NCBI GenBank assembly: GCA_023663615.1 | Contig: JAMPHA010000049.1 | Span: forward strand, 1-15,812 | Length of the DNA: 15,812 nt | Direction of reading: 5' to 3' | Origin: DLAJ01 sp023663615 | GTDB lineage: Bacteria; Bacillota; Clostridia; Lachnospirales; Lachnospiraceae | Shown: positions 7,871 through 14,070 of the stretch, piece after piece | Numbering within the stretch: the stretch's first letter is position 1 | Layout: every line of letters starts with the position of its first letter | Notes under the pieces: model-generated | Told to the model about the DNA's origin: nothing | Database searches by the model: none | Seen by the model: the letters and a program-made list of their open reading frames with translations, nothing else | Translations under genes and position numbers: made by a program

Positions 7871-7928
7871 AGACGGGGCAGCAGGTGGATAATAGTATTA
7901 AGAAATAATCAGGAAGGGGAAATGAATC

Positions 7929-8984
7929 ATGATGAGAAGGAAATTAACCGTGATCATATTAGCGCTGTGCATGGTCATGGCGTCAGGATGCGGCAAAAAA
8001 GCAGATGCGGGAGCAGCGGGGAACGGCGGCGCGCCGGGAGATGCTACGCAAGGCGCGGAAGCGTCAGGAGACACAGACGCCGATGCGCCGGATGGAAGCG
8101 CTGATACGGGAATGTCAGACGCGGACGGCGCGGAAGCGGCAGGAAACACAGATGCGGATGAGCCGGACGGAGACGGCGCAGGAGCTGGCGGCGTGGATGC
8201 GGACGGTTCCGCATCGGATACAGACGGAGATTCCGCGGCGGTGATGAAGCTGCGTATCGTGGACGGCGCGGAGACGGGAAATCTTGTGCTGGCAGGCGAC
8301 GGTGCGGGAGAGGTCTATACGCTGTCCGTTGGTGACGATGACGTGGAGATTTATGTGGACGGCATGTTATCGGCTCCGTCGATGTTGGAGGACGGTATGA
8401 TGGTGGAAATCCGCTATACCGGCGGGATTGACGAGGTCTTTCCGGCACAGATCGGGAGCGGGAGCATTGAGTCGATCACTGCTTCCGGAAGAGGGACAAG
8501 CCAGAATCCGTTAGGGGGATATTATGATCTGTGCGGATTATATTTACAGGTGCTTGAGGATCTCTGGAATGTGGACAGCGGCTTAAATGAGGGTGCGGCG
8601 TATGTGAGCGTCGATCTTTCCGGGGCGCCCGGAGAACTGACGGAGGGTGAAAAGGCGGCGGTCGCATGGATCTTTGCGTGCGCGCATGACGCGGAGATGC
8701 TCACGCTTACCTATGAGGAACTGGTACAGCAGGGCTATCTGTCAGAATACGGGGAATCAGAGGACGACGGACCGAAGTATTACGAGTGGCAGGATGGCGT
8801 GCTCTTTACAATTACACCGGCGGAAAGCGATGGCGCGGAAGTATATTCTTTGTCGGTCCTGCAGTTTGATGCGGAGAAGTGGCGTTCGCCGCTTGGCGCT
8901 TACTTCTTTGTGGACTGCAAAGCAGTCTGGTCGGAGAGCGGCTCATGGAAAAACTACTCCGTCGGCGCGGAAGAGATCTCCTAA
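7929..8984 (+). CDS. lipoprotein of unknown function with D/A/G-rich linker
   Basis: Predicted surface lipoprotein of 351 residues. The N-terminus has MMRRK, a hydrophobic stretch to residue 17 and a lipobox ASG-C21, so the chain should be processed by signal peptidase II and anchored in the membrane. Residues 22 to about 105 are a low-complexity D/A/G/E-rich linker with an internal 25-codon duplication. Two folded-looking parts follow: one of about 70 residues rich in beta strands (VEIYVDGMLS, MMVEIRYTGG), then a domain starting at NPLGGYYDLCGLYLQVLEDLW and ending near the C-terminus. I recognise no catalytic motif and give no function. AAGGGGA (7914-7920) precedes ATG 7929; the neighbouring ATG at 7932 is also possible. 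No clear promoter was found in front. Confidence 0.85.
   Translation: MMRRKLTVIILALCMVMASGCGKKADAGAAGNGGAPGDATQGAEASGDTDADAPDGSADTGMSDADGAEAAGNTDADEPDGDGAGAGGVDADGSASDTDGDSAAVMKLRIVDGAETGNLVLAGDGAGEVYTLSVGDDDVEIYVDGMLSAPSMLEDGMMVEIRYTGGIDEVFPAQIGSGSIESITASGRGTSQNPLGGYYDLCGLYLQVLEDLWNVDSGLNEGAAYVSVDLSGAPGELTEGEKAAVAWIFACAHDAEMLTLTYEELVQQGYLSEYGESEDDGPKYYEWQDGVLFTITPAESDGAEVYSLSVLQFDAEKWRSPLGAYFFVDCKAVWSESGSWKNYSVGAEEIS
8052..8170 (+). repeat. 75-bp-period duplication in the lipoprotein linker
   Basis: A block of about 44 bases starting GGCGCGGAAGCG at 8052 recurs at 8127 with a few substitutions, giving peptide EASGDTDADAPDG and then EAAGNTDADEPDG. The period of 75 keeps the reading frame. 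This fits recent in-frame expansion of a disordered spacer. Confidence 0.75.
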
Positions 8985-8996
8985 TCGGAAAATGTG

Positions 8997-9005
8997 TGCT
9001 ATAAT
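8997..9005 (+). promoter_or_regulatory. extended -10 promoter for the exonuclease gene
   Basis: TGC-TATAAT (8997-9005) is a perfect extended -10 just after the lipoprotein stop. No good -35 is visible at the usual distance, which extended -10 promoters tolerate. The start would be near 9012, about 120 bases before the exonuclease ATG. Confidence 0.45.
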
Positions 9006-9134
9006 CTCATCAGATTTGATACTGTGCCGGGGCGGGAGAGCGCGCAGCGAAACGGTCGATCGATCGCAAAAGGGATGCGGTGATAAGCTGGGCGACCGAA
9101 CAATGATCAGACAAGCGCCAGAGAGGAAAACGTC

Positions 9135-9851
9135 ATGCAGTCATCGTATGTTGTGCTGGATATAGAGACGACCGGTTTAGACCCGAAAACAGAAAAAATC
9201 ATAGAGATCGGCGCGGCACGCGTGCGGGACGGACAGGTGGAGGAGACGTATCAGACGCTTGTGAATCCGGCGCGAAAGCTGACGGAGCGCATTGTGGAGC
9301 TGACGGGGATCACGGATGACATGCTGTGCGGCGCGCCTTATATCGAGGAGGTGCTGCCGGCGTTTCTTGATTTCGCGGGAGAGGATCTGCTGCTCGGTCA
9401 CAGCGTGCGGTTTGATTATTCGTTCTTAAAACGTGCGGCAGTCAATCAGAAATGTGTTTTTGAGAAAAAAGCGATCGATACGTTAAAGCTGGCGCGGCTC
9501 TGTCTGCCGGAATTGCCAAGCCGTTCGCTCGGCGCGCTCTGCGAACATTATGGGATCGGGCATACGGCGCACCGCGCGATGGGAGACGCGCTCGCCACGC
9601 ACGCGCTGTATCAAAAGCTGTGCGCGCAGTTTGAGGCCGCCGATCAGGCGGAGCCGTACCAACTGACATATAGAGTAAAAAAAGAAGGGCCGATCACGCC
9701 TGCGCAGCGGGAACGGCTCTTAAAAATGCTGGAATATTATCATGTCACTCCGGATTGCGAGATCGACCGCATGACGAAAAACGAGGCGTCGCGCATGATG
9801 GACAAGCTGGCGCTCGCCTATGGAAAAATGAAGCGGGACGCGGACAGGTGA
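9135..9851 (+). CDS. DnaQ-like 3'-5' exonuclease (DEDDh)
   Basis: Exonuclease-fold protein of 238 residues related to the proofreading domain of PolC and the epsilon subunit. All four metal-binding acids and the general base are present: D9 and E11 in VVLDIETTG, D94 in GHSVRFDYSFL, and H146 with D151 in HRAMGD. The last 60 or so residues (from ITPAQRERLLKM to ASRMMDKLALAYGK) form a separate helical segment, perhaps a nucleic-acid-binding or oligomerising tail. GAGAGG (9121-9126) sits eight bases before the ATG. It is a stand-alone enzyme, not a polymerase fusion; the target could be DNA or RNA. Its stop lies ten bases from the stop of the converging Abi gene, with no obvious terminator between. 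Confidence 0.93.
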   Translation: MQSSYVVLDIETTGLDPKTEKIIEIGAARVRDGQVEETYQTLVNPARKLTERIVELTGITDDMLCGAPYIEEVLPAFLDFAGEDLLLGHSVRFDYSFLKRAAVNQKCVFEKKAIDTLKLARLCLPELPSRSLGALCEHYGIGHTAHRAMGDALATHALYQKLCAQFEAADQAEPYQLTYRVKKEGPITPAQRERLLKMLEYYHVTPDCEIDRMTKNEASRMMDKLALAYGKMKRDADR

Positions 9852-9861
9852 GCGCGAAACG

Positions 9862-10818
9862 CTACAAAATGGGGCATATTGCAATTTCTTCCCAATTCTC
9901 GGGGAATCCCATATATTTTCTCATTTGCGCCGCGTTGATTTGTTTTGTAGATGCATAAAGCGTATCTAGTAATGTTCGAATTTCCGTGGTTAATTCTGAT
10001 ATTTCTTCTGTGTCCAGTAAATATTTCAGACAGATCATGACAGCAAACAGATCGGATTTACCGAGCTGATATGCATTTACTTTTTTTGGCAGATCGAGAA
10101 TTCTGTGAACGGAAGAATCCTTGATCGCACCTCTTTGATAGCGGTAATCATACAAGCGCTCGTTATGGGCGCATACGTTTCGCACGCGGGAGAGCAGGTC
10201 GAGCATGCGGCTCAGTTCTTCTTCATTGACGGCGGTAAACTCCATGCTGATCCGGGATTGGATCTGTGGCGGCAGGTAACTATACATTTTAGAGATGCTC
10301 CCCATAGGAAGCGCTTTTACCATTACCCAAAGAGGAATGTTATGGTAGACATTCTTCTGATACTGAATATAGCGATAATCTTTCGGATCGTCTGCGATGC
10401 CGGTCAGTTTAGCGACCAGTTTGCGGATTCCGCACTGGTTTTCGGGGACAAAATGGTAATTGTTTGGATTCAAGTATGCCTGTTGTGAACTGCCGTACTC
10501 TTCGCAAAAAGAATAAGACAGAACGGATTTGACATGTTTTTCCACAATCAGAATTTTACTAAAAATGACGTTTCTCAATGCATTATCAAAAGAATACAGG
10601 GCATAAATGTCATCTAAAGTTGTATGGAGCTGATAGGTGCCGTCTTTCCGCTTAAATGGTTTTTTGTAACCGGAAACCAAGGCAAAATAGCTATGTCGTT
10701 TTAATAAAGCGATCGCCCGTGATTCATCGGGGATTTGCAGCTTTTTCTCATTTTTCAGTTTGTTGATCTGCTCCTGATAGGATAGGAACGGTTTATCATT
10801 TGATTTGTTTTGTGCCAT
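9862..10818 (-). CDS. Abi_2 (AbiD/AbiF-like) HEPN ribonuclease, abortive infection protein
   Basis: Protein of 318 residues of the Abi_2 family. Family marks are the N-terminal helix LSYQEQINKLKN, SYFALVSGYKKPF, the central IPLWVMVKALPMGSISKMY, and a HEPN ribonuclease motif R213-NVCA-H218 followed by NER (bases 10165-10182). An intact R-x4-H indicates an active RNA-cutting site, so it is a probable toxin that stops growth on phage infection. The frame runs upstream to 10968, but GGAGG (complement of 10824-10828), five bases from the ATG at 10818, sets the start. In front are a strong promoter and a short structured RNA ending in a terminator-like hairpin. The gene is visibly AT-rich against the exonuclease gene, suggesting transfer. 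Members of this family have been linked to an upstream structured RNA (AbiF RNA) and to the ancestry of Cas13; I recall this from the literature and did not check it. Confidence 0.9.
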   Translation of the reverse strand: MAQNKSNDKPFLSYQEQINKLKNEKKLQIPDESRAIALLKRHSYFALVSGYKKPFKRKDGTYQLHTTLDDIYALYSFDNALRNVIFSKILIVEKHVKSVLSYSFCEEYGSSQQAYLNPNNYHFVPENQCGIRKLVAKLTGIADDPKDYRYIQYQKNVYHNIPLWVMVKALPMGSISKMYSYLPPQIQSRISMEFTAVNEEELSRMLDLLSRVRNVCAHNERLYDYRYQRGAIKDSSVHRILDLPKKVNAYQLGKSDLFAVMICLKYLLDTEEISELTTEIRTLLDTLYASTKQINAAQMRKYMGFPENWEEIAICPIL

Positions 10819-10830
10819 ATTGTCCTCCAC

Positions 10831-10900
10831 AAAAAGGAAAAAGCTCCCGTGGGAGCTTTTTCCGGTCGCAGGCCGCGCAAGCTTCTGCGACACGATCACT
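10831..10900 (-). ncRNA. candidate AbiF-type structured RNA upstream of the Abi gene
   Basis: Predicted from signals, not from a covariance model. The promoter at 10907-10935 places the 5' end near 10900. The RNA then forms a seven-pair hairpin, GUCGCAG with CUGCGAC (bases 10891-10885 with 10871-10865), whose 13-base loop holds AAGCUU. A second hairpin has perfect 13-base arms, GGAAAAAGCUCCC and GGGAGCUUUUUCC. UUUUU (10835-10831) follows, so the RNA should end here, just ahead of the toxin's ribosome site. The loop segment AGCUU can pair with AAGCU of the second hairpin, giving a possible pseudoknot or switch. The arrangement fits an RNA partner of a HEPN toxin; a plain attenuator is the alternative. 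Confidence 0.62.
10836..10863 (-). terminator. terminator/attenuator hairpin between Abi promoter and gene
   Basis: Perfect 13-base inverted arms (10836-10848 and 10851-10863) separated by two bases. On the minus strand the stem is GC-rich at its tip, and its own UUUUUCC plus UUUUU follow. It lies eight bases before GGAGG of the Abi gene, so it should cut off most transcripts before the toxin and leave low-level read-through. Confidence 0.72.
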
Positions 10901-10906
10901 AGAGGC

Positions 10907-10935
10907 AGTATAGCATAAGACGACACGGATGTCAA
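10907..10935 (-). promoter_or_regulatory. near-consensus promoter of the Abi/RNA unit
   Basis: On the minus strand: TTGACA (complement of 10930-10935), a 17-base spacer, then TATACT (complement of 10907-10912) preceded by TGC, an extended -10. This is the best sigma-A promoter in the window. It predicts a start near 10900, giving the short RNA at high level. Confidence 0.82.
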
Positions 10936-10945
10936 CGGCGAGTTC

Positions 10946-10982
10946 ATGCCGATGCGTATGCCTGTCATTATGCCGGCATGCC
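10946..10982. repeat. ATGCC repeats spaced 12 bp upstream of the Abi promoter
   Basis: ATGCC occurs at 10946, 10958 and 10970, exactly 12 bases apart, with a variant ATGCG at 10952 and a further copy at 10978. The block begins 11 bases upstream of the -35. It could be a regulator site, or partly a by-product of the GC-rich hairpin at 10970-10990. Confidence 0.4.
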
Positions 10983-10994
10983 TCCGGCATTTTT
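10970..10994 (+). terminator. terminator-like hairpin, plus-strand orientation
   Basis: ATGCCGG (10970-10976) pairs with CCGGCAT (10984-10990) around a seven-base loop and runs into TTTT (five T with the stem end). The T-run is on the plus strand, but no plus-strand gene ends here. It would only stop antisense transcripts crossing the Abi gene. On the minus strand it lies in the tail of the 11095-11721 transcript without a T-run. Confidence 0.4.
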
Positions 10995-11002
10995 ATCATA
11001 TG

Positions 11003-11057
11003 CAGGTTGGCAGTCGTTATGCATCGCCAAAACCTGTTGTGAGATAAAGCGCTTTAT
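11003..11057. other. inverted repeats behind the 11095-11721 gene
   Basis: Two structures lie in the minus-strand tail of that gene. CAGGTTGGC (11003-11011) pairs with the reverse of GCCAAAACCTG (11026-11036), leaving two bulged bases. ATAAAGCGCTTTAT (11044-11057) is a perfect 14-bp palindrome. Neither has a proper T-run on the minus strand, so they are weak terminator candidates or protein sites. Confidence 0.35.
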
Positions 11058-11094
11058 GCGAATGCTTTTTAAGTTTTGCTTGTTGTTTTTTTCT

Positions 11095-11721
11095 TCACTC
11101 CTCCTGCTCCGCCTCATCCAGCAGACGTAAGATCGGCTGGCGCATGATCGAAAGCAGTCCGTCCGCGGTCTCGCGCAGGTGTTGAAGCTGCGTTTCTTCG
11201 CCCCGTTCCCGGTAAATGCGGGCGAGCGTGCGGTAGGTTGCGCTGATGTCTGTGCGTGTGTCAATGCAAAACTCCATGATGGCGACCGCCTCCTGTTCAA
11301 AGCCGGCCTTCAGGAGCAGATCTGCCCATTTCTGCATGGTGCGCACGAGCAGCGTATAGTTTTCGTCGTATTCTGTGAGGATCGCGATATTGGGCGCGCC
11401 GTAAGTAAGCTTTAAGTCCGTGTTGCTGATGCCGGTTAAGTTGACTGCTTTTTTGGTGCGGAAACCGTTTAAGATGCGGTGGCAGTCTGCGACGGCGGCG
11501 GAAAGGGCGGGATCGTCGGGAATAAGCGCAAACGGAAGCGTGTCATACGGAATTTCGATATAGGAAAGCTGATCGAGCGGCTGTTTGCGCGTGCGGTCGG
11601 CAAGCGCCTCTCTCTCCCAAAAATCACGTTCCGCCCGTTCCCCCTTTCTGCGGGAGCGGACGATGGAAAAAGACAACCAGATACAAAACAGGATAAAACT
11701 TGCAAACACAGGTATTTTCAT
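11095..11721 (-). CDS. membrane-anchored helical-repeat protein of unknown function
   Basis: Protein of 208 residues that I cannot name. It begins with one membrane segment (residues 3-20, IPVFASFILFCIWLSFSIV), then RSRRKGER, so the rest should be cytosolic by the positive-inside rule. The middle contains a distinctive stretch NLTGISNTDLKLTYG and TLLVRTMQKWADLLLKAGF. The second half looks like TPR-type paired helices (EQEAVAIMEFCID, ISATYRTLARIYRERG). AAAGGA on the minus strand precedes the ATG by about eight bases. It is divergent from the 37-residue membrane peptide gene across 56 bases and may be an adaptor or assembly protein, but nothing proves it. No clean terminator is seen after it. 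Confidence 0.85.
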   Translation of the reverse strand: MKIPVFASFILFCIWLSFSIVRSRRKGERAERDFWEREALADRTRKQPLDQLSYIEIPYDTLPFALIPDDPALSAAVADCHRILNGFRTKKAVNLTGISNTDLKLTYGAPNIAILTEYDENYTLLVRTMQKWADLLLKAGFEQEAVAIMEFCIDTRTDISATYRTLARIYRERGEETQLQHLRETADGLLSIMRQPILRLLDEAEQEE

Positions 11722-11728
11722 TTATAAT
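11700..11728 (+). promoter_or_regulatory. sigma-A promoter for the small membrane peptide
   Basis: TTGCAA (11700-11705), 17-base spacer, TATAAT (11723-11728). The expected start is near 11735, leaving a leader of about 43 bases before ATG 11778. The promoter overlaps the first codons of the divergent minus-strand gene. Confidence 0.72.
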
Positions 11729-11777
11729 ATCCTTTCAGTAGACCAAGCGTTTGATGCCAAAGGAGCGTGAGTGGCGT

Positions 11778-11891
11778 ATGTTCAATATTTATAACAGAAA
11801 AACGAGAAAAAAGGTTTCCGCCATCATTATCATCGTGCTGGTTGCCGCGATGGTGGGAACGACCGTGCTTGCCGCGCTGCTGTCGCTGTGA
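11778..11891 (+). CDS. small single-pass membrane peptide, 37 residues
   Basis: A short gene that size cut-offs usually miss. The peptide starts MFNIYNRKTRKKV (basic, cytosolic side), continues as one hydrophobic helix from about residue 13 to 35 with AIIIIVLVAAMVG at its core, and ends LLSL. Support for it being real: a near-consensus promoter ahead, AAAGGAG at 11759-11765 (12 bases before the ATG, somewhat far), a clear basic-then-hydrophobic layout, and a terminator-like hairpin overlapping the stop. Similar tiny membrane peptides are common in Clostridia and mostly uncharacterised. It has no recognised family motif. Function is unknown. Confidence 0.68.
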   Translation: MFNIYNRKTRKKVSAIIIIVLVAAMVGTTVLAALLSL

Positions 11892-11918
11892 CAGGCGGAG
11901 ACATGTCAGCGCTTTTTT
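11884..11918 (+). terminator. terminator after the small membrane peptide
   Basis: CGCTG..ACA (11884-11893, two bulged bases) pairs with TGTCAGCG (11904-11911), followed by C and TTTTTT (11913-11918). It overlaps the end of the small coding sequence. Confidence 0.55.
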
Positions 11919-12032
11919 GCATGACATTGCAATGCATCGGCGTTTTTTTGTCCGGCATTGCGGCGATCTTAAGTCATAAACGCGGCAGACAGGTCATATA
12001 TTGATAGTGACGCTGAGCGGGCGAAAACGGTA

Positions 12033-12056
12033 CATTCCTATTGTATGTCAGGAATG
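12033..12056. promoter_or_regulatory. inverted repeat upstream of the VanW-family gene
   Basis: CATTCCT (12033-12039) and AGGAATG (12050-12056) are perfect inverted arms around ten bases, about 63 bases before the VanW start codon. No convincing promoter hexamers could be assigned in 11920-12118, so this may mark an operator or a leader hairpin. Confidence 0.4.
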
Positions 12057-12118
12057 GATTCTTTTCAAGTTTGTGTTTGATATTTATCGGCAGATTGATC
12101 GGAAACAGGTGATTGGTG

Positions 12119-13918
12119 ATGAAAAGAAGATTTGGAATAATCATGACACTTGTGTCAATGATGTTTTTGAGCGCAGGGGGCATGAATGTAGGTGCGGCGC
12201 AAAATGAGAGGGACAGGGCGGATTCGCAGACGACGATCTGTGAAGGCGTTTACGCGGGAGACATTTCTCTTTCCGGCATGACGCCCGTGGAAGCGGAGCA
12301 GGCGATCGGCGCTTATATCGAGGCGCTCGCGCAGACGCCGATCACATTCAATCTTTCCGCAGAACAGGCGATACAGACGACGGCGGGAGAATTGGGTCTC
12401 CGTTTCGGGAATCCGGAGATTCTGGCGGAAGCGGTCAGCTTCGGGCGCAGGGGAAATATTCTCAAACGCTATAAGGAGATTGCCGATCTGGCAGCCAACA
12501 ATCAGGTGTACGAGATCGAGCTTGCATTTGACAGGGCGGCGATTGAAACGATCGTACAGGCGCAGAGTGAGGCGGTCAATGTGCCGGCTCAGAATGCTTC
12601 TATGACGATCGAGGACGGCGCGTTTGTCTATACGGAGGGCGTGGACGGCATAGAGCTGGATGTCGCGTCATCCGTGGATCTGATTTATACGGGACTGACC
12701 GGACAGTGGGCGGGCGAAGCGCAGAGCTTTGATCTTCAGCTTCAATCGGTCAAGCCGGCGCATGATGTGGAGGAATTGAAACAGATCAGCGATGTGCTTG
12801 CGACCTGCACGACGAGCTTTGCAACGTCGGATTCTGCAAGAAGCGCCAATGTGCGCAACGCATGTAATAAGGTAAACGGCACCGTGCTTTTTCCGGGAGA
12901 AGAGTTTTCTACGCTAGCGGTCATTGCGCCGTTTACGGAGAGGAACGGTTATTATTCCGCGGGTTCCTATTCGGGCGGGAAAGTTGTGGACAGTGTCGGC
13001 GGCGGAATCTGTCAGGTTTCTTCCACTTTATACAATTCCGTTTTATACTCGGAGCTTGAGGTGACGAACCGCTCCAATCATGCGATGGCGGTCGGTTATG
13101 TCAAGATCGGTCTGGATGCGACGGTGTCCGAGGATTCGGGGATTGATTTTACGTTCGTGAACAATACGGAATATCCGATCTATATTGAGGGATATACGAC
13201 GACAAATAAAAGGATCACAATGACGATCTATGGTGTGGAGACGAGACCGGAGACGCACAGCGTCGCCTACGAGAGCGTGGTGCTTGAGACAACGCCGCCG
13301 GGAGCGGAAGCGGTTTATGCGGACGCTTCACAGCCGATCGGCGCCGTGGATATACAGCCGGCGCATACGGGTTATGTTGCAGACGTATACCGTATTATCA
13401 CGGAAAACGGTGTGGAGGTCAGCCGGGAACAGATCAGCCATAATACTTATAAAATGACATGCCGCTCCGCGACGGTGGGCACGTCCACGAGCGATCCCGT
13501 CGCTTATGATATGATACAGGCGGCGATCGCAACGGGCAGCGTCGATCACGCGAAGGCGGTTGCGGCGCAGATCGCATCAGGAAATTACGGAGCGTCAGCG
13601 GAGACATCCGCACAGCCGGGAGGAGTCGAGATCGGCGGCGTGCCCGTGGCGCCGGACGCAGGCGTGCAGACCGGTGAGCCGGATACGGGAGCCATACCCG
13701 GAGTGCCGGATACAGGAGTCATGCCCGGAGCGCCAGATACGGGGATGCCGGATACAGGAGTCATGCCCGGAGCGCCAGATACGGGGATGCCGGATACAGG
13801 AGTCATGCCCGGAGCGCCAGATACGGGGATGCCGGATGCTGGAGTCATGCCCGGAGTGCCGGATGGCGGCGTCCAGCCCGGAGCATCGGATGCCGGCACG
13901 CAGCCGGGAACGCCATAG
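12119..13918 (+). CDS. VanW family protein with peptidoglycan-binding-like and repeat domains
   Basis: Exported cell-wall protein of 599 residues. Residues 1-27 form a signal peptide (MKRRFGIIMTLV, hydrophobic core, ending VGAA). Residues about 40-230 resemble the YoaR-type PG_binding_4 region found in front of VanW. The VanW domain, about 240-360, shows ACNKVNGTVLFPGEEFS, VGGGICQVSSTLYNS, NHAMAVGYVKIGLDATV and FVNNTEYPIYI. A G5-like segment follows (VYRIITENGVEVSRE). From about residue 494 the chain is a repetitive P/G/D/T tail built from GxxPGxPDx units, including a perfect triplication. AGGTG eight bases upstream supports ATG 12119 over the preceding TTG and GTG. VanW proteins are not vancomycin-resistance enzymes by themselves; a role in the envelope is likely but undefined. 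Confidence 0.92.
   Translation: MKRRFGIIMTLVSMMFLSAGGMNVGAAQNERDRADSQTTICEGVYAGDISLSGMTPVEAEQAIGAYIEALAQTPITFNLSAEQAIQTTAGELGLRFGNPEILAEAVSFGRRGNILKRYKEIADLAANNQVYEIELAFDRAAIETIVQAQSEAVNVPAQNASMTIEDGAFVYTEGVDGIELDVASSVDLIYTGLTGQWAGEAQSFDLQLQSVKPAHDVEELKQISDVLATCTTSFATSDSARSANVRNACNKVNGTVLFPGEEFSTLAVIAPFTERNGYYSAGSYSGGKVVDSVGGGICQVSSTLYNSVLYSELEVTNRSNHAMAVGYVKIGLDATVSEDSGIDFTFVNNTEYPIYIEGYTTTNKRITMTIYGVETRPETHSVAYESVVLETTPPGAEAVYADASQPIGAVDIQPAHTGYVADVYRIITENGVEVSREQISHNTYKMTCRSATVGTSTSDPVAYDMIQAAIATGSVDHAKAVAAQIASGNYGASAETSAQPGGVEIGGVPVAPDAGVQTGEPDTGAIPGVPDTGVMPGAPDTGMPDTGVMPGAPDTGMPDTGVMPGAPDTGMPDAGVMPGVPDGGVQPGASDAGTQPGTP
13709..13834 (+). repeat. 42-bp tandem repeat, three perfect copies, in the VanW tail
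   Basis: Units start at 13709, 13751 and 13793, each GATACAGGAGTCATGCCCGG and so on, ending GGGGATGCCG. By eye the three copies are identical. Each encodes 14 residues (DTGVMPGAPDTGMP). A 27-base half-unit precedes them (13682-13708) and a degenerate copy follows (from 13835). Identity at synonymous sites points to recent slippage or recombination, so copy number may vary between strains. Confidence 0.93.
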
Positions 13919-13993
13919 ATTGGTGCATAGCCGGGAAGAACGATAGATTGGCACACAGCCGGGACTGCCGGATGCAGGGACGCAGCCCTGAAC
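13895..13993 (+). repeat. eroded 27/28-bp repeats running past the VanW stop codon
   Basis: Units beginning GGCACGCAGCCGGGA (13895), GGTGCATAGCCGGGA (13922), GGCACACAGCCGGGA (13950) and GGACGCAGCCCTG (13978) have spacings of 27, 28 and 28. The first contains the current stop TAG (13916-13918). The third still reads GTQPGLPDAGTQP then stop, but shifted by one frame. This is consistent with a formerly longer tail cut short by a point change and an indel. Confidence 0.7.
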
Positions 13994-14070
13994 AGGAGCA
14001 AGACCGGATGCCGCGCGAAATCTACCGCGGGCGTAAGGGCGGTAAGGACAGCTACATGTTGGAGTGACGC

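Noticed and set aside
10105..10488. 127-residue plus-strand frame antisense to the Abi gene
   Set aside because: No ribosome site, no family resemblance, lies wholly within the well-supported Abi_2 coding region.
9862..10818. Cas13 effector
   Set aside because: One HEPN motif in about 318 residues and no CRISPR array; Abi_2 fits far better.
10819..10968. Longer N-terminus of the Abi protein
   Set aside because: It would run through the promoter, the RNA hairpins and the U-run; the GGAGG site and Abi_2 similarity both start at 10818.
11921..12004. 27-residue frame MTLQCIGVFLSGIAAIL...
   Set aside because: Directly after a terminator, no ribosome site or promoter; hydrophobic stretch alone is not enough.
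13709..13834. CRISPR array
   Set aside because: Copies are directly adjacent with no spacers and lie in frame inside a coding tail.
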